DNA of 64,000 nucleotides, from positions 5,966,501 to 6,030,500 of the forward strand of contig NZ_LT629758.1 of the NCBI RefSeq assembly GCF_900104725.1, given 5' to 3'. The first letter of the stretch is position 1. Every line of letters starts with the position of its first letter. Origin of the DNA: Actinoplanes derwentensis (lineage in GTDB: Bacteria > Actinomycetota > Actinomycetes > Mycobacteriales > Micromonosporaceae). The position numbers and the translations under genes were made by a program. The notes below the pieces were generated by a model, which saw nothing but the letters and a program-made list of their open reading frames with translations, was not told the origin of the DNA and made no database searches. Shown piece after piece: positions 35,410 through 43,420 of this stretch.

Positions 35410-35425
35410 GGAGGGAAACCCCTCA
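35410..35425. repeat. 16-base direct repeat, copy 2 (eccC leader)
   Basis: AGGGAAACCCCTCACC lies 15 bases before the eccC start and includes an AGGG-AAAC-CCCT imperfect palindrome. A related AGGGTAATCCCCT is at 18423-18435. Confidence 0.6.
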
Positions 35426-35440
35426 CCGAAGGAGACGCTC

Positions 35441-38400
35441 GTGGGCACGACCCCGTACTCGCGCAAGGCCCGCCGGGCGGGGCCGGTCGCCCCGGCCGAG
35501 GAGATCGCGCTCCAGGAGCCGCCGATCATCCCGGAACCGGCCGAACGCGGTATCAGCGCGGTCCTGATGCTCGCCCCGATGGCCATCGCGTCGCTCGCGA
35601 TGGTGCTGATGTTCCTGCGGCCCAACGCGGGCGCGCTCGCCTACGTCGGCGTCATGCTGATGGTGCTCTCCGCGGTCGCGATGATGATCGTGCCGATCAT
35701 CCGCAACGCCGGGCAGCACAAGCACCGGCTCAACGGCGAACGCCGCGACTACCTGCGGTACCTGGGTCAGGTCCGGCGCAAGGTGCGCGGATCGCTGACC
35801 GAGGAGCGACGCGCCGCCCGCTGGCTGCACCCGGACCCGGGAGCGCTCTGGTCGATGGCGCTCAGCCAGCGGCTCTGGGAGCGCCGGACCGCGCACGCGG
35901 ACTTCGGCGAGGTGCGGCTCGGGCTCGGGGCCCGGCGCTCCACCACCCGCCTGGTCGCGCCGAGCAGCAAACCCGTCGAGGACCTGGAACCGATGGCCGC
36001 GCACGCGCTGCGGCGATTCCTGCGCGCCTACTCCACGATGCAGGACGCGCCGATCGCGATCTACCTGCGCGGCTTCTCCCGCATCGGCTTCCAGGGAGAT
36101 CTGAACACCACCCGGAGCGCGGTACGGGCGATGCTGGCCCAGCTCGTGGTCGCACACTCCCCCGCTGACCTCTACCTGGTGCTCGTGACCACCGGCCCGC
36201 ACTGGGACTGGGCGAAGTGGCTCCCGCACGTGCAGGACGACTCGGCACCCGACGTCACCGGCACCCGGCGCCGGTTCGTGACGGACCTGACGCAGCTCGA
36301 TGAGGCGCTGGCCGTGCTCGGCGTACCGGAACGGCCGGGCTACGAACCCGACACCCCGGTCACCGCGATCGAGCAGTACGTCGTGGTGGTCCTGGACTGG
36401 CCGCTGCTGCCCAGCGGGCACCGGCTCGGCGCCGAGGGCTACCGCAACGTCGTCACCCTGGACATCGGCGCCACCCTCGGCTGGGAACCGCATCCACACA
36501 CCCTGCTGGTGCAGGCCGACGAGAGCCAGCTGAACATCACCTCCTTCGACCACCTCGGCAAGTCGAGCAGCAGCCCGCTCTGCCGCCCGGACCGGATGGG
36601 TACGGTCGCGGCCGGGGCACTGGCCCGTTCGCTGGCCCGCTACCGGGTCGGCGCCGGCGGCGACACCGAGGAGCCGCTGGCCACCGACTACGACCTGGCC
36701 GGGATGCTGCAGCTCGGTGACCTGACCCGGTTCGACACGGCCGCCTACCGCTCCGGGCGCAGCCCCGCACAGCGGCTGCGGGTGCCGATCGGGATGACCT
36801 CCACCGGCATGCAGATCGAACTGGACATCAAGGAGGCCGCCGAGGGCGGGATGGGCCCGCACGGCATGCTCATCGGCGCGACCGGTTCCGGCAAGAGCGA
36901 ACTGCTGCGCACGCTGGTGCTGGCACTGGCCGCCCGGCACTCGTCCGAGGACCTCAACTTCGTGCTCGTCGACTTCAAGGGCGGCGCCGCGTTCGTCGGC
37001 TTCGAGCGGCTGCCGCACACCTCCGCGGTCATCACCAACCTCTCCGAGGAACTGGAGCTGGTCGACCGGATGCAGGACGCGCTCACCGGTGAACTGAACC
37101 GCCGCCAGGAACATCTGCGGGCCAGTGGTTATCCGTCCCGGCGCGAGTACGAACGGGCCCGTTCCGAGGGCACCGCGATGGATCCGATGCCCGCGCTGTT
37201 CATCGTGGTCGACGAGTTCAGCGAGATGCTCAGCAGCAAACCGGAGTTCATCGACGTCTTCGCGATGATCGGCCGGCTCGGCCGCAGCCTCGGGGTGCAT
37301 CTGCTGCTCGCCAGCCAGCGGGTCGACGAGGGACGTATCCACACGATCGAGGGCCACCTGTCGTACCGGATCGGCCTGCGCACCTTCTCCTCCATGGAGA
37401 GCCGCAGCGTGCTCGGTGTCCCGGACGCCTACGAACTGCCGAACGCGCCCGGCAACGGGTACCTGCGCCCGGACACCACGACGCTGATCCGGTTCAAGGC
37501 CGCGTACTGCTCCGGCCCTTGGCGGCCCCCGCACCAGCGCCGCCGCCAGTCCGCGCAGGGCGGTCTCGTCCCGTTCGGCACCGAGCACCTGGTCCCGGAC
37601 GAGCCGGCCACCCCGGACGAGGACGCGGAACCGGACAGCGCGAACGAGAAGGCGCCGGTGATGGCGGACGTGCTGCTGGAGGCGCTGCGCGGGCAGGGCC
37701 CGGCCGCGCATCAGGTGTGGCTGCCCCCACTGACCGACTCCACCACGCTGGAGAAGCTGCTGCCCCCGCTGGTCGAGCACCCGACACTCGGCCTCGCGCC
37801 GGTCGGCGGGTACGGCACCGGCCAGCTCACCGTACCGATCGGCCTGGTCGACCTGCCCGCCCAGCAGCGGCGCGAGTTGCTGACCGCGAGCCTGGCCGGC
37901 AGCGCCGGCAACGTCGGTGTCGTCGGCGGCCCGCAGTCCGGCAAGAGCACCCTGCTGCGCACGCTGATCACCGCGCTGGCGCTCACCCACACCGCCGCCG
38001 AGGTGCAGTTCTACTGCCTGGACTTCGGCGGTGGCGCACTGGCGTCACTGGCCCGGCTACCGCACGTCGGTGGCGTCACCGGCCGGCTGGACCGGGACAA
38101 GGTCACCCGCACCGTCCTGGAGGTGACGAATCTGCTCGCCCACCGGGAGCAGATCTTCAGCCAGAACGGCATCGACTCGATGACCAGCTACCGCCGGGCG
38201 CGGCGGACCGGCGCGTTCCAGGACGTCGACCCGTACGGCGACGTGTTCCTGATCGTCGACGGCTGGTACACGGCCCGGCAGGACTTCCAGGAACTCGACG
38301 ACCGGTTCGGTGAGATCGCCGCGCGTGGACTGGGCTTCGGCGTCCACCTGGTGGTCTCCGCCGGGCGCTGGACCGAGATCCGGCCGTGGCTGCGCGACGT

Positions 38401-39412
38401 GCTCGGCACCCGCTTCGAACTCAAGCTCGGCGACCCGGTCGAGTCCGAGGTGCACAGCCGGACGGCCGCGACCGTGCCGAACATCCCGGGCCGCGGCATC
38501 ACCGCCGACCGGCAGCACTTCCTGGGCGCGCTGCCCCGGATCGACGGCAACCCGGACACCGAGGACCTGGCCGAGGCGACCGCGGAACTCGTCGAATCGC
38601 TCGACGTCCCGTCCGCGCCGCGCGCGCCACTGGTGAAGCTGCTGCCCGACCGGCTGCCGGTCACGATGCTGCCGGCCGCCACCGCACCGTCCAAAGAGGC
38701 GGAGATCCGGATCCCGCTCGGCCTGGACGACGTCCGCCTGGAGCCGCTCTGGCACGACTTCGACGCGAACCCGCACCTGCTGATCTTCGGCGACACCGAG
38801 ACCGGCAAGACGAACCTGCTGCGGCACATCGCCCGCAGCATCGCCGCGCACCACACGCCGAAGGAGGCGCGGATCGTCTTCGGCGACTTCCGGCGCGAGT
38901 TGCACGACGCGATCCCGCAGGTGCACCAGATCGGTTACTCGATGTCGGCGGAACGGCTCGCCGCGACGATGGCCGAGGCCGGGCAGATCCTCACCGGGCG
39001 GCTGCCCGGGCCGGAGATCCCGCCGAGCCGGCTCGCCAAACGCGACTGGTGGACCGGTGGCCGGATGTTCATCCTGGTCGACGACTTCGAGCTGATCGAG
39101 AGCGGCCGGGACTCACCGCTGGCCCCGTTGCTGCCGCTCCTGCCGCACGGCGCCGAGATCGGCCTGCACCTGATCATCGCGCGGAGCACCTCCGGTGCCA
39201 ACCGCGGCATGATGAACCCGGTGCTGCGCCGGGCCTGGGACCTGGGCTCGCCGGGTCTGCTGCTCTCCTGCCCGCGCGAGGAGGGCTCGTTCCTCGGCAA
39301 CGTGAAGCCGCGGGTGCTGCCGGTGGCCCGCGGCCAGTACATCGACCGGCGGCGCTCGGTCCGGCTGGTGCAGACGCCCGAGGTGCCGATGCCGGAACGG
39401 CCGGAGGATTAG
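35441..39412 (+). CDS. eccC: type VII secretion ATPase EccC (fused EccCa-EccCb)
   Basis: The 1323-residue protein has two N-terminal membrane helices (residues 38-57 and 64-85) and three FtsK/SpoIIIE domains. Walker A motifs are GATGSGKSELL near 478, GGPQSGKSTLL near 828 and GDTETGKTNLL near 1116. Domain 1 has a full Walker B (LFIVVDEFSEM). Domains 2 and 3 have FLIVDGW and FILVDDF, so domain 2 lacks the second acid, as is common in EccC. The motor binds substrate C-termini and drives export. GGAGA precedes GTG 35441. It is divergent from the ecc minus-strand run. Confidence 0.97.
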   Translation: MGTTPYSRKARRAGPVAPAEEIALQEPPIIPEPAERGISAVLMLAPMAIASLAMVLMFLRPNAGALAYVGVMLMVLSAVAMMIVPIIRNAGQHKHRLNGERRDYLRYLGQVRRKVRGSLTEERRAARWLHPDPGALWSMALSQRLWERRTAHADFGEVRLGLGARRSTTRLVAPSSKPVEDLEPMAAHALRRFLRAYSTMQDAPIAIYLRGFSRIGFQGDLNTTRSAVRAMLAQLVVAHSPADLYLVLVTTGPHWDWAKWLPHVQDDSAPDVTGTRRRFVTDLTQLDEALAVLGVPERPGYEPDTPVTAIEQYVVVVLDWPLLPSGHRLGAEGYRNVVTLDIGATLGWEPHPHTLLVQADESQLNITSFDHLGKSSSSPLCRPDRMGTVAAGALARSLARYRVGAGGDTEEPLATDYDLAGMLQLGDLTRFDTAAYRSGRSPAQRLRVPIGMTSTGMQIELDIKEAAEGGMGPHGMLIGATGSGKSELLRTLVLALAARHSSEDLNFVLVDFKGGAAFVGFERLPHTSAVITNLSEELELVDRMQDALTGELNRRQEHLRASGYPSRREYERARSEGTAMDPMPALFIVVDEFSEMLSSKPEFIDVFAMIGRLGRSLGVHLLLASQRVDEGRIHTIEGHLSYRIGLRTFSSMESRSVLGVPDAYELPNAPGNGYLRPDTTTLIRFKAAYCSGPWRPPHQRRRQSAQGGLVPFGTEHLVPDEPATPDEDAEPDSANEKAPVMADVLLEALRGQGPAAHQVWLPPLTDSTTLEKLLPPLVEHPTLGLAPVGGYGTGQLTVPIGLVDLPAQQRRELLTASLAGSAGNVGVVGGPQSGKSTLLRTLITALALTHTAAEVQFYCLDFGGGALASLARLPHVGGVTGRLDRDKVTRTVLEVTNLLAHREQIFSQNGIDSMTSYRRARRTGAFQDVDPYGDVFLIVDGWYTARQDFQELDDRFGEIAARGLGFGVHLVVSAGRWTEIRPWLRDVLGTRFELKLGDPVESEVHSRTAATVPNIPGRGITADRQHFLGALPRIDGNPDTEDLAEATAELVESLDVPSAPRAPLVKLLPDRLPVTMLPAATAPSKEAEIRIPLGLDDVRLEPLWHDFDANPHLLIFGDTETGKTNLLRHIARSIAAHHTPKEARIVFGDFRRELHDAIPQVHQIGYSMSAERLAATMAEAGQILTGRLPGPEIPPSRLAKRDWWTGGRMFILVDDFELIESGRDSPLAPLLPLLPHGAEIGLHLIIARSTSGANRGMMNPVLRRAWDLGSPGLLLSCPREEGSFLGNVKPRVLPVARGQYIDRRRSVRLVQTPEVPMPERPED

Positions 39413-39414
39413 CC

Positions 39415-39470
39415 GAGTCCACCGCCGGCCCGGCCCGGACTTCCGGCCGGGTCAGGCCGGCGGTGGACTC
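39415..39470. terminator. strong bidirectional terminator between eccC and mycosin
   Basis: Arms GAGTCCACCGCCGGCC (39415-39430) and GGCCGGCGGTGGACTC (39455-39470) pair perfectly over 16 bases. A smaller GC hairpin sits inside the loop. It separates the convergent eccC and mycosin units. Confidence 0.85.
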
Positions 39471-39495
39471 ACAGGTGTTCTTTCACGGGGGTTCT

Positions 39496-40743
39496 TCACG
39501 GGGGTGGTGAGCGCCGGACCTCGGCCACCCGCGCCGGGCGCCAGCCCCGCCGGTGCCCGGCCGGCATCAGCACGGTGAGCAGGCAGACCATCCCGATCAA
39601 CACGATGGCCAGGCCGGCGCCGAGCGCCGCCACCGTCGGGCCGATCGGGTCGGGCGGCGGCAGATCGGGACGTACGGCGGTCAACGGCGCCGCCACACCG
39701 CCCGTGCCGTCCTCCTCCGGCAGCACCGACGACACGGCGGCCGACGGATTGACCACTCCCCAGCCGAAACCCGGATCCGGGAGAGCCAGCGCCGGATGAT
39801 CCGACGTCGCGATCAGCCGGTGCCGGACCTCGGCCGCGGTCAGCTTCGGCCGGTAGGCGCGCACGAGCGCCGCCACCCCGACCACGAACGGCACCGCGTA
39901 GCTGGTTCCGCTGCCCTGCCAGTGGCCGGGACCACCGGGTCCGACACTGACCACGTCCACTCCGGGTGCGGTCAGGCCCAGGTGTTTGCCCTGCTGGGAG
40001 AAGTCCGCGAGTGCCCCGGAGGCGTCGATCGCCCCCACCGCCAGCACGGTGGGCAGCGCGGCCGGGTAGGCCACCGTCTTGGCCTGCTGGGCGCCGTTCG
40101 CCGCGGCGGCCACCACTACGACGTCCTTCTCCTCGGCGTACCGGATGGCCGCGACCAGGCTCGCCTCCGGGGAGGAGGTGCTGGCCGAGATGTTGACGAC
40201 GTCGGCGCCCGCGTCCACCGCGGCCCGCACCCCTTTGGCCAGCAACCCGGCGGTGCCGTCCTCCATGCTGTTGGCGACGCGCACCGGCAGCAGTCGCACG
40301 CCGGGCGCGACCCCGGTGAAACCCGTGCCCGCAGCCGGGGCCGCACCGATGATCCCGGCGATGAACGTGCCGTGCCCGAAACAGTCGTTGTCCGCGCGCG
40401 GGCTGCCGCCCTTGGTCAGGTCGACGCCGCGCATCACCCGGCCGCGCAGCTGCGGGCTGTCAGCGCCGATGCCGGTGTCCACGATCGCGACAGTCACGCC
40501 GTCGCCACGGGTCAGCGGCCAGGCGCGTTCGGCACCCAGCCGCGACTGCGGCCACGGGATACCGGTCTCGACACTCTGCGGCGCCTGAAGACACCCCGGG
40601 CTGTCCTCCGGCAGGACCGGCGCGGCGGCGGCAGGTGTGCCCACTCCGACGATCATGCCGACCACGAGAAGAGCGGCCGCCACGCGGAGCAGCGGGGCAG
40701 GCACGGAAGGAGCGGCCGCCACACGCGGCAGCGGAGCGGGCAT
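39496..40743 (-). CDS. mycP: mycosin, subtilisin-like type VII secretion protease (active)
   Basis: The 415-residue protein has a signal peptide (about residues 1-42). The S8 catalytic triad is Asp89 (IVDTGIG), His124 (FGHGTFIAG) and Ser281 (GSGTSYAVP), with oxyanion Asn216. A C-terminal membrane helix (VAALGAGLAIVLIGMVCLLTVLM) and a basic tail end the protein. Mycosins sit on the outer face of the membrane and stabilise the ESX channel. ATG 40743 lies just after the stop of the zinc-finger gene (40746); the in-frame TTG 40749 is less likely. The Ala-rich MPAPLPRVAAAP/VPAPLLRVAAAL start is internally repeated. Confidence 0.94.
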   Translation of the reverse strand: MPAPLPRVAAAPSVPAPLLRVAAALLVVGMIVGVGTPAAAAPVLPEDSPGCLQAPQSVETGIPWPQSRLGAERAWPLTRGDGVTVAIVDTGIGADSPQLRGRVMRGVDLTKGGSPRADNDCFGHGTFIAGIIGAAPAAGTGFTGVAPGVRLLPVRVANSMEDGTAGLLAKGVRAAVDAGADVVNISASTSSPEASLVAAIRYAEEKDVVVVAAAANGAQQAKTVAYPAALPTVLAVGAIDASGALADFSQQGKHLGLTAPGVDVVSVGPGGPGHWQGSGTSYAVPFVVGVAALVRAYRPKLTAAEVRHRLIATSDHPALALPDPGFGWGVVNPSAAVSSVLPEEDGTGGVAAPLTAVRPDLPPPDPIGPTVAALGAGLAIVLIGMVCLLTVLMPAGHRRGWRPARVAEVRRSPPP

Positions 40744-40745
40744 GC

Positions 40746-41690
40746 TCAATCCGGGGAGCCGGACGACGACACGCGGTCCACGACCGCTGTCACCGCCAGC
40801 GAGCCGTCGGAAGCCGTGACACTGAAGCTGGCCAACTGCACCAACGGCACCGGGCTGGCCCGGGCCACCTCCTGCGGGTGGTCACCGCCGGTCAGCACGG
40901 CCATCTCCCAGCTCTGCCCGGTGACGTCCGTGACGAAGACCTGGTACGGCTCGCCGGGGTGCAGGCCACCGACGGTCGCCCGCAGCGTGACGGGTTCCTG
41001 CTGCCCGGTGACCGTCACAGCGAGAGTCGCGCCGGTGGAACTGTCCTGTGCGTTCGCCACCAGGGTCACCGGATCGGCACCGCGCGAACCGCCGACGACG
41101 GACCGGCCGAGCAGCAGACCCACCGACAACAGCACCACCACGGCGAGCCCGCCGGCGATCAGGGCCACTCGCGGCCGGCGACGACGGCGGCCCGGACCGG
41201 CCTGGCCACCGGGGCCGGACGGGGGGCGGTTCGCGATCGGCCGGGTGGTCCCGGCCGTTGCCCCGGAATTCGGAACAGACGATCCAGACGCGGGCTCACG
41301 GTCGGGCGAAACCAGTTCGGGCGAAACCAGTTCAGGCAGAACCGGCTCGGGTACTACCGTCTCGGGCGAACTCAGCTCAAGCACTACCGACTCGGGTGTG
41401 ACCGGCACCGGCAGGACCGGCTCCGGTCGTACCGCAGCAAGCTCTTGATTTTGATCGGGGGGCCTCGTGCCGGAGACACCGAACTCGGCCACCAGCTCGC
41501 GGCGATCGGTCTCGGTGAGCAGGGCGAGCATCGCCACCGCCTCGCCGACCCGCTCCGCGTCCGCGAGGCACTGCGCGCAAGTGCCCAGATGGGACTCGAT
41601 CGCCGCGCACTCGGCGTCCTGCAGCGCACCCGCCAGGTAGAGCCCGAGCGCACTGCGGAGCTGGGGTTCAGCACACACGTCGTCAGCCAT
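40746..41690 (-). CDS. membrane-anchored zinc-finger (anti-sigma-like) protein, copy 2
   Basis: The 314-residue protein has an N-terminal ZAS-like domain (residues 10-75: ALGLYLAGALQDAECAAIESHLGTCAQC, HxxxCxxC) and a repeated Glu/Pro/Val linker (SPETVVPEPVLPELVSPEL). One membrane helix follows (VALIAGGLAVVVLLSVGLLLG), then an extracellular beta-domain (AVTVTGQQEPVTLRATVGGLHPGEPYQVFVTD) of the RskA/anti-sigma-K C-terminal style. It probably binds a sigma factor inside and senses a signal outside. It is placed between the dead and active mycosins, not beside a sigma gene. Confidence 0.85.
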   Translation of the reverse strand: MADDVCAEPQLRSALGLYLAGALQDAECAAIESHLGTCAQCLADAERVGEAVAMLALLTETDRRELVAEFGVSGTRPPDQNQELAAVRPEPVLPVPVTPESVVLELSSPETVVPEPVLPELVSPELVSPDREPASGSSVPNSGATAGTTRPIANRPPSGPGGQAGPGRRRRRPRVALIAGGLAVVVLLSVGLLLGRSVVGGSRGADPVTLVANAQDSSTGATLAVTVTGQQEPVTLRATVGGLHPGEPYQVFVTDVTGQSWEMAVLTGGDHPQEVARASPVPLVQLASFSVTASDGSLAVTAVVDRVSSSGSPD

Positions 41691-41752
41691 GGGTAATCAC
41701 GTCTTCACTCCCTGGCGAACGGAGGTCTGCGCTGTCATCTGCCGGGCCACCC

Positions 41753-43420
41753 TCAGCGAGATCCGACGACGGTGGGCTCGTCTTCCGGCCGCATCGGGCC
41801 GGCCGGCCACTCCGCGTCCAGGTCACCCTCGGCCTCGGCCCCGCGCATGGTGCGCCGCAGACGGAAGACGAGCAGGGCGCTCAGGATCAGACCGACCAGG
41901 ACCGTCACCAGGAACGCGACCCGGACGCCGTCTCCGTCGGTGGACGCCCCGGCGGGATCGTTGTCCTGGGACAGCAGCGCCGTCTCCTCGGGAAGCTCCC
42001 GGGTGACCGCCGCCTCGGGGTTGATCATGCCGTAACCGTATCGGCTGTCCGGCTGAGCGTCGCCCATCCGGTCCGCGGTGATCGCGACACGGTGAACGAT
42101 CTGCGGCGCCTTCAGCTCCGGATGCGAGCCACGGACCAGGGCGACCGCCCCGGCGGCCAGGGCCACCGCGTACTCGGTGCCGCTGCCCACGAACCGCTTC
42201 GTGCCGTTGATGCCGAGGCTGGCGATGTTCACTCCGGGCGCGACGACGTCGACCGACTGCGGGGCGTACTCCTCCGCGGTCTTGCCGTCGACACCGACCC
42301 CACCCACGATGATCACCTCGGCCGGCGGCTCCACCGCGCCGTCCCGCGGACCCGCGGGGGGCGCACCGGCCACCACGACGATGTCCTGGTCGAGGGCGGC
42401 CTGCACGGCCTGAACCACCGCGGGCCGGGTGACGTCCACGTAGGAACCCAGCGCGATGACGGTGGCCCCGGCGGAGACCGCGACCTCGATCGCGGCGGCC
42501 TGGGCGGCCTCGCCGGCGGCGGTGCCGTCGGTGACCACCCGGACCGGCATGACCACCGATTCGGGGGCCACCCCGGTGAAGGTCTCCTTGTTCACCGGCT
42601 GCGCGGCGACCAGACCCGCCATCGCGGTTCCGGTGCCCAGGCAGTCGCTGTCACCCCGGCCGTCGCCGGTAACGATGTTCGCGCCGATCGCCACCCGGCC
42701 GCTGAGCTGGGCGGCGCGACCGTCCACACCCGAGTCGACGACGGCGACCAGCTGGCCGACCCCACGGCTGTGCTCCCAGACCTGGTCGGCGGCGAGTTTG
42801 CGCATCGCCCAGTTGGACGGGGCACTGGCCGCGATCGCCGCGACGCACTTGCCGGAGGGTGGCGCGGCGGGCGGCGGCGAGGACGGCACCGCGCCCGGGT
42901 TGACCGGCGTGCTCGCCTGCGGAACACCCGGGCCCGTGGGCCTCTCGGCCTGGCCGGTCGTGGCTGGCTGCCCGCCGCCGGTCGAACCGCCTCCCGGCGC
43001 CGAGCCGGGAGTCGTCGCACCAGGAGCCGTCGTCGCACCCGTGTTCGTGTCCGGGGCCGCGGCCGGAGCCGGAGCGGTGGTGGGCAGAACGCCGTACCGC
43101 ACGCCGGAACCGACCGCGTCCCACGGGAGCACCAGGTACCAGCCCGCGGTCAGCGAGTTCGGGTTGCTGAGCGCGCCACCGGCGGGCTGGCTCCGGCCGG
43201 AGTTCAGGTTGAAGATGTCCGTCGCCCGCCCGGCACCACCGAGGAGCCGGTCGGCGATGTTACCGAGGTTCTCCTGGCCGGCCGGGTTCACCGAGCCGAC
43301 GGTGTAATAGAGGACGTAGTCCGCGGCTGCGGCCCGCGCCGGCGCGGCGCGCACCGCGCCGGTGAACAGGAGCACGGCGAGGACCGCCGCGACCCTGCTC
43401 ACCGATCGGCGCATGCTCAT
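41753..43420 (-). CDS. mycosin-like pseudoprotease with N-terminal LysM-like module
   Basis: The 555-residue protein has a signal peptide (1-32), a LysM-like module (residues 35-112: YTVGSVNPAGQENLGNIADRLL, ATDIFNLNSGR, LTAGWYLVLP), a Gly/Pro/Thr linker, and a subtilisin-like domain (200-475). A C-terminal membrane helix ends it. The Asp is kept (VVDSGVDG, 229). The His position reads CLGTGTAMAG (Thr263) and the Ser position reads GSGTEYAVA (Glu416); the oxyanion Asn is also absent (AGAPPAGP). It should be proteolytically inactive. ATG 43420 overlaps the upstream stop (ATGA). It may be a structural partner of the active mycosin. Confidence 0.9.
   Translation of the reverse strand: MSMRRSVSRVAAVLAVLLFTGAVRAAPARAAAADYVLYYTVGSVNPAGQENLGNIADRLLGGAGRATDIFNLNSGRSQPAGGALSNPNSLTAGWYLVLPWDAVGSGVRYGVLPTTAPAPAAAPDTNTGATTAPGATTPGSAPGGGSTGGGQPATTGQAERPTGPGVPQASTPVNPGAVPSSPPPAAPPSGKCVAAIAASAPSNWAMRKLAADQVWEHSRGVGQLVAVVDSGVDGRAAQLSGRVAIGANIVTGDGRGDSDCLGTGTAMAGLVAAQPVNKETFTGVAPESVVMPVRVVTDGTAAGEAAQAAAIEVAVSAGATVIALGSYVDVTRPAVVQAVQAALDQDIVVVAGAPPAGPRDGAVEPPAEVIIVGGVGVDGKTAEEYAPQSVDVVAPGVNIASLGINGTKRFVGSGTEYAVALAAGAVALVRGSHPELKAPQIVHRVAITADRMGDAQPDSRYGYGMINPEAAVTRELPEETALLSQDNDPAGASTDGDGVRVAFLVTVLVGLILSALLVFRLRRTMRGAEAEGDLDAEWPAGPMRPEDEPTVVGSR

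Noticed and set aside
35423..37990. Long open frame of 855 codons opposite eccC on the minus strand
   Set aside because: It is fully antisense to eccC, which has three Walker motifs. The translation is Arg/Gly/His/Gln-rich low complexity, as expected from GC-rich shadow frames.
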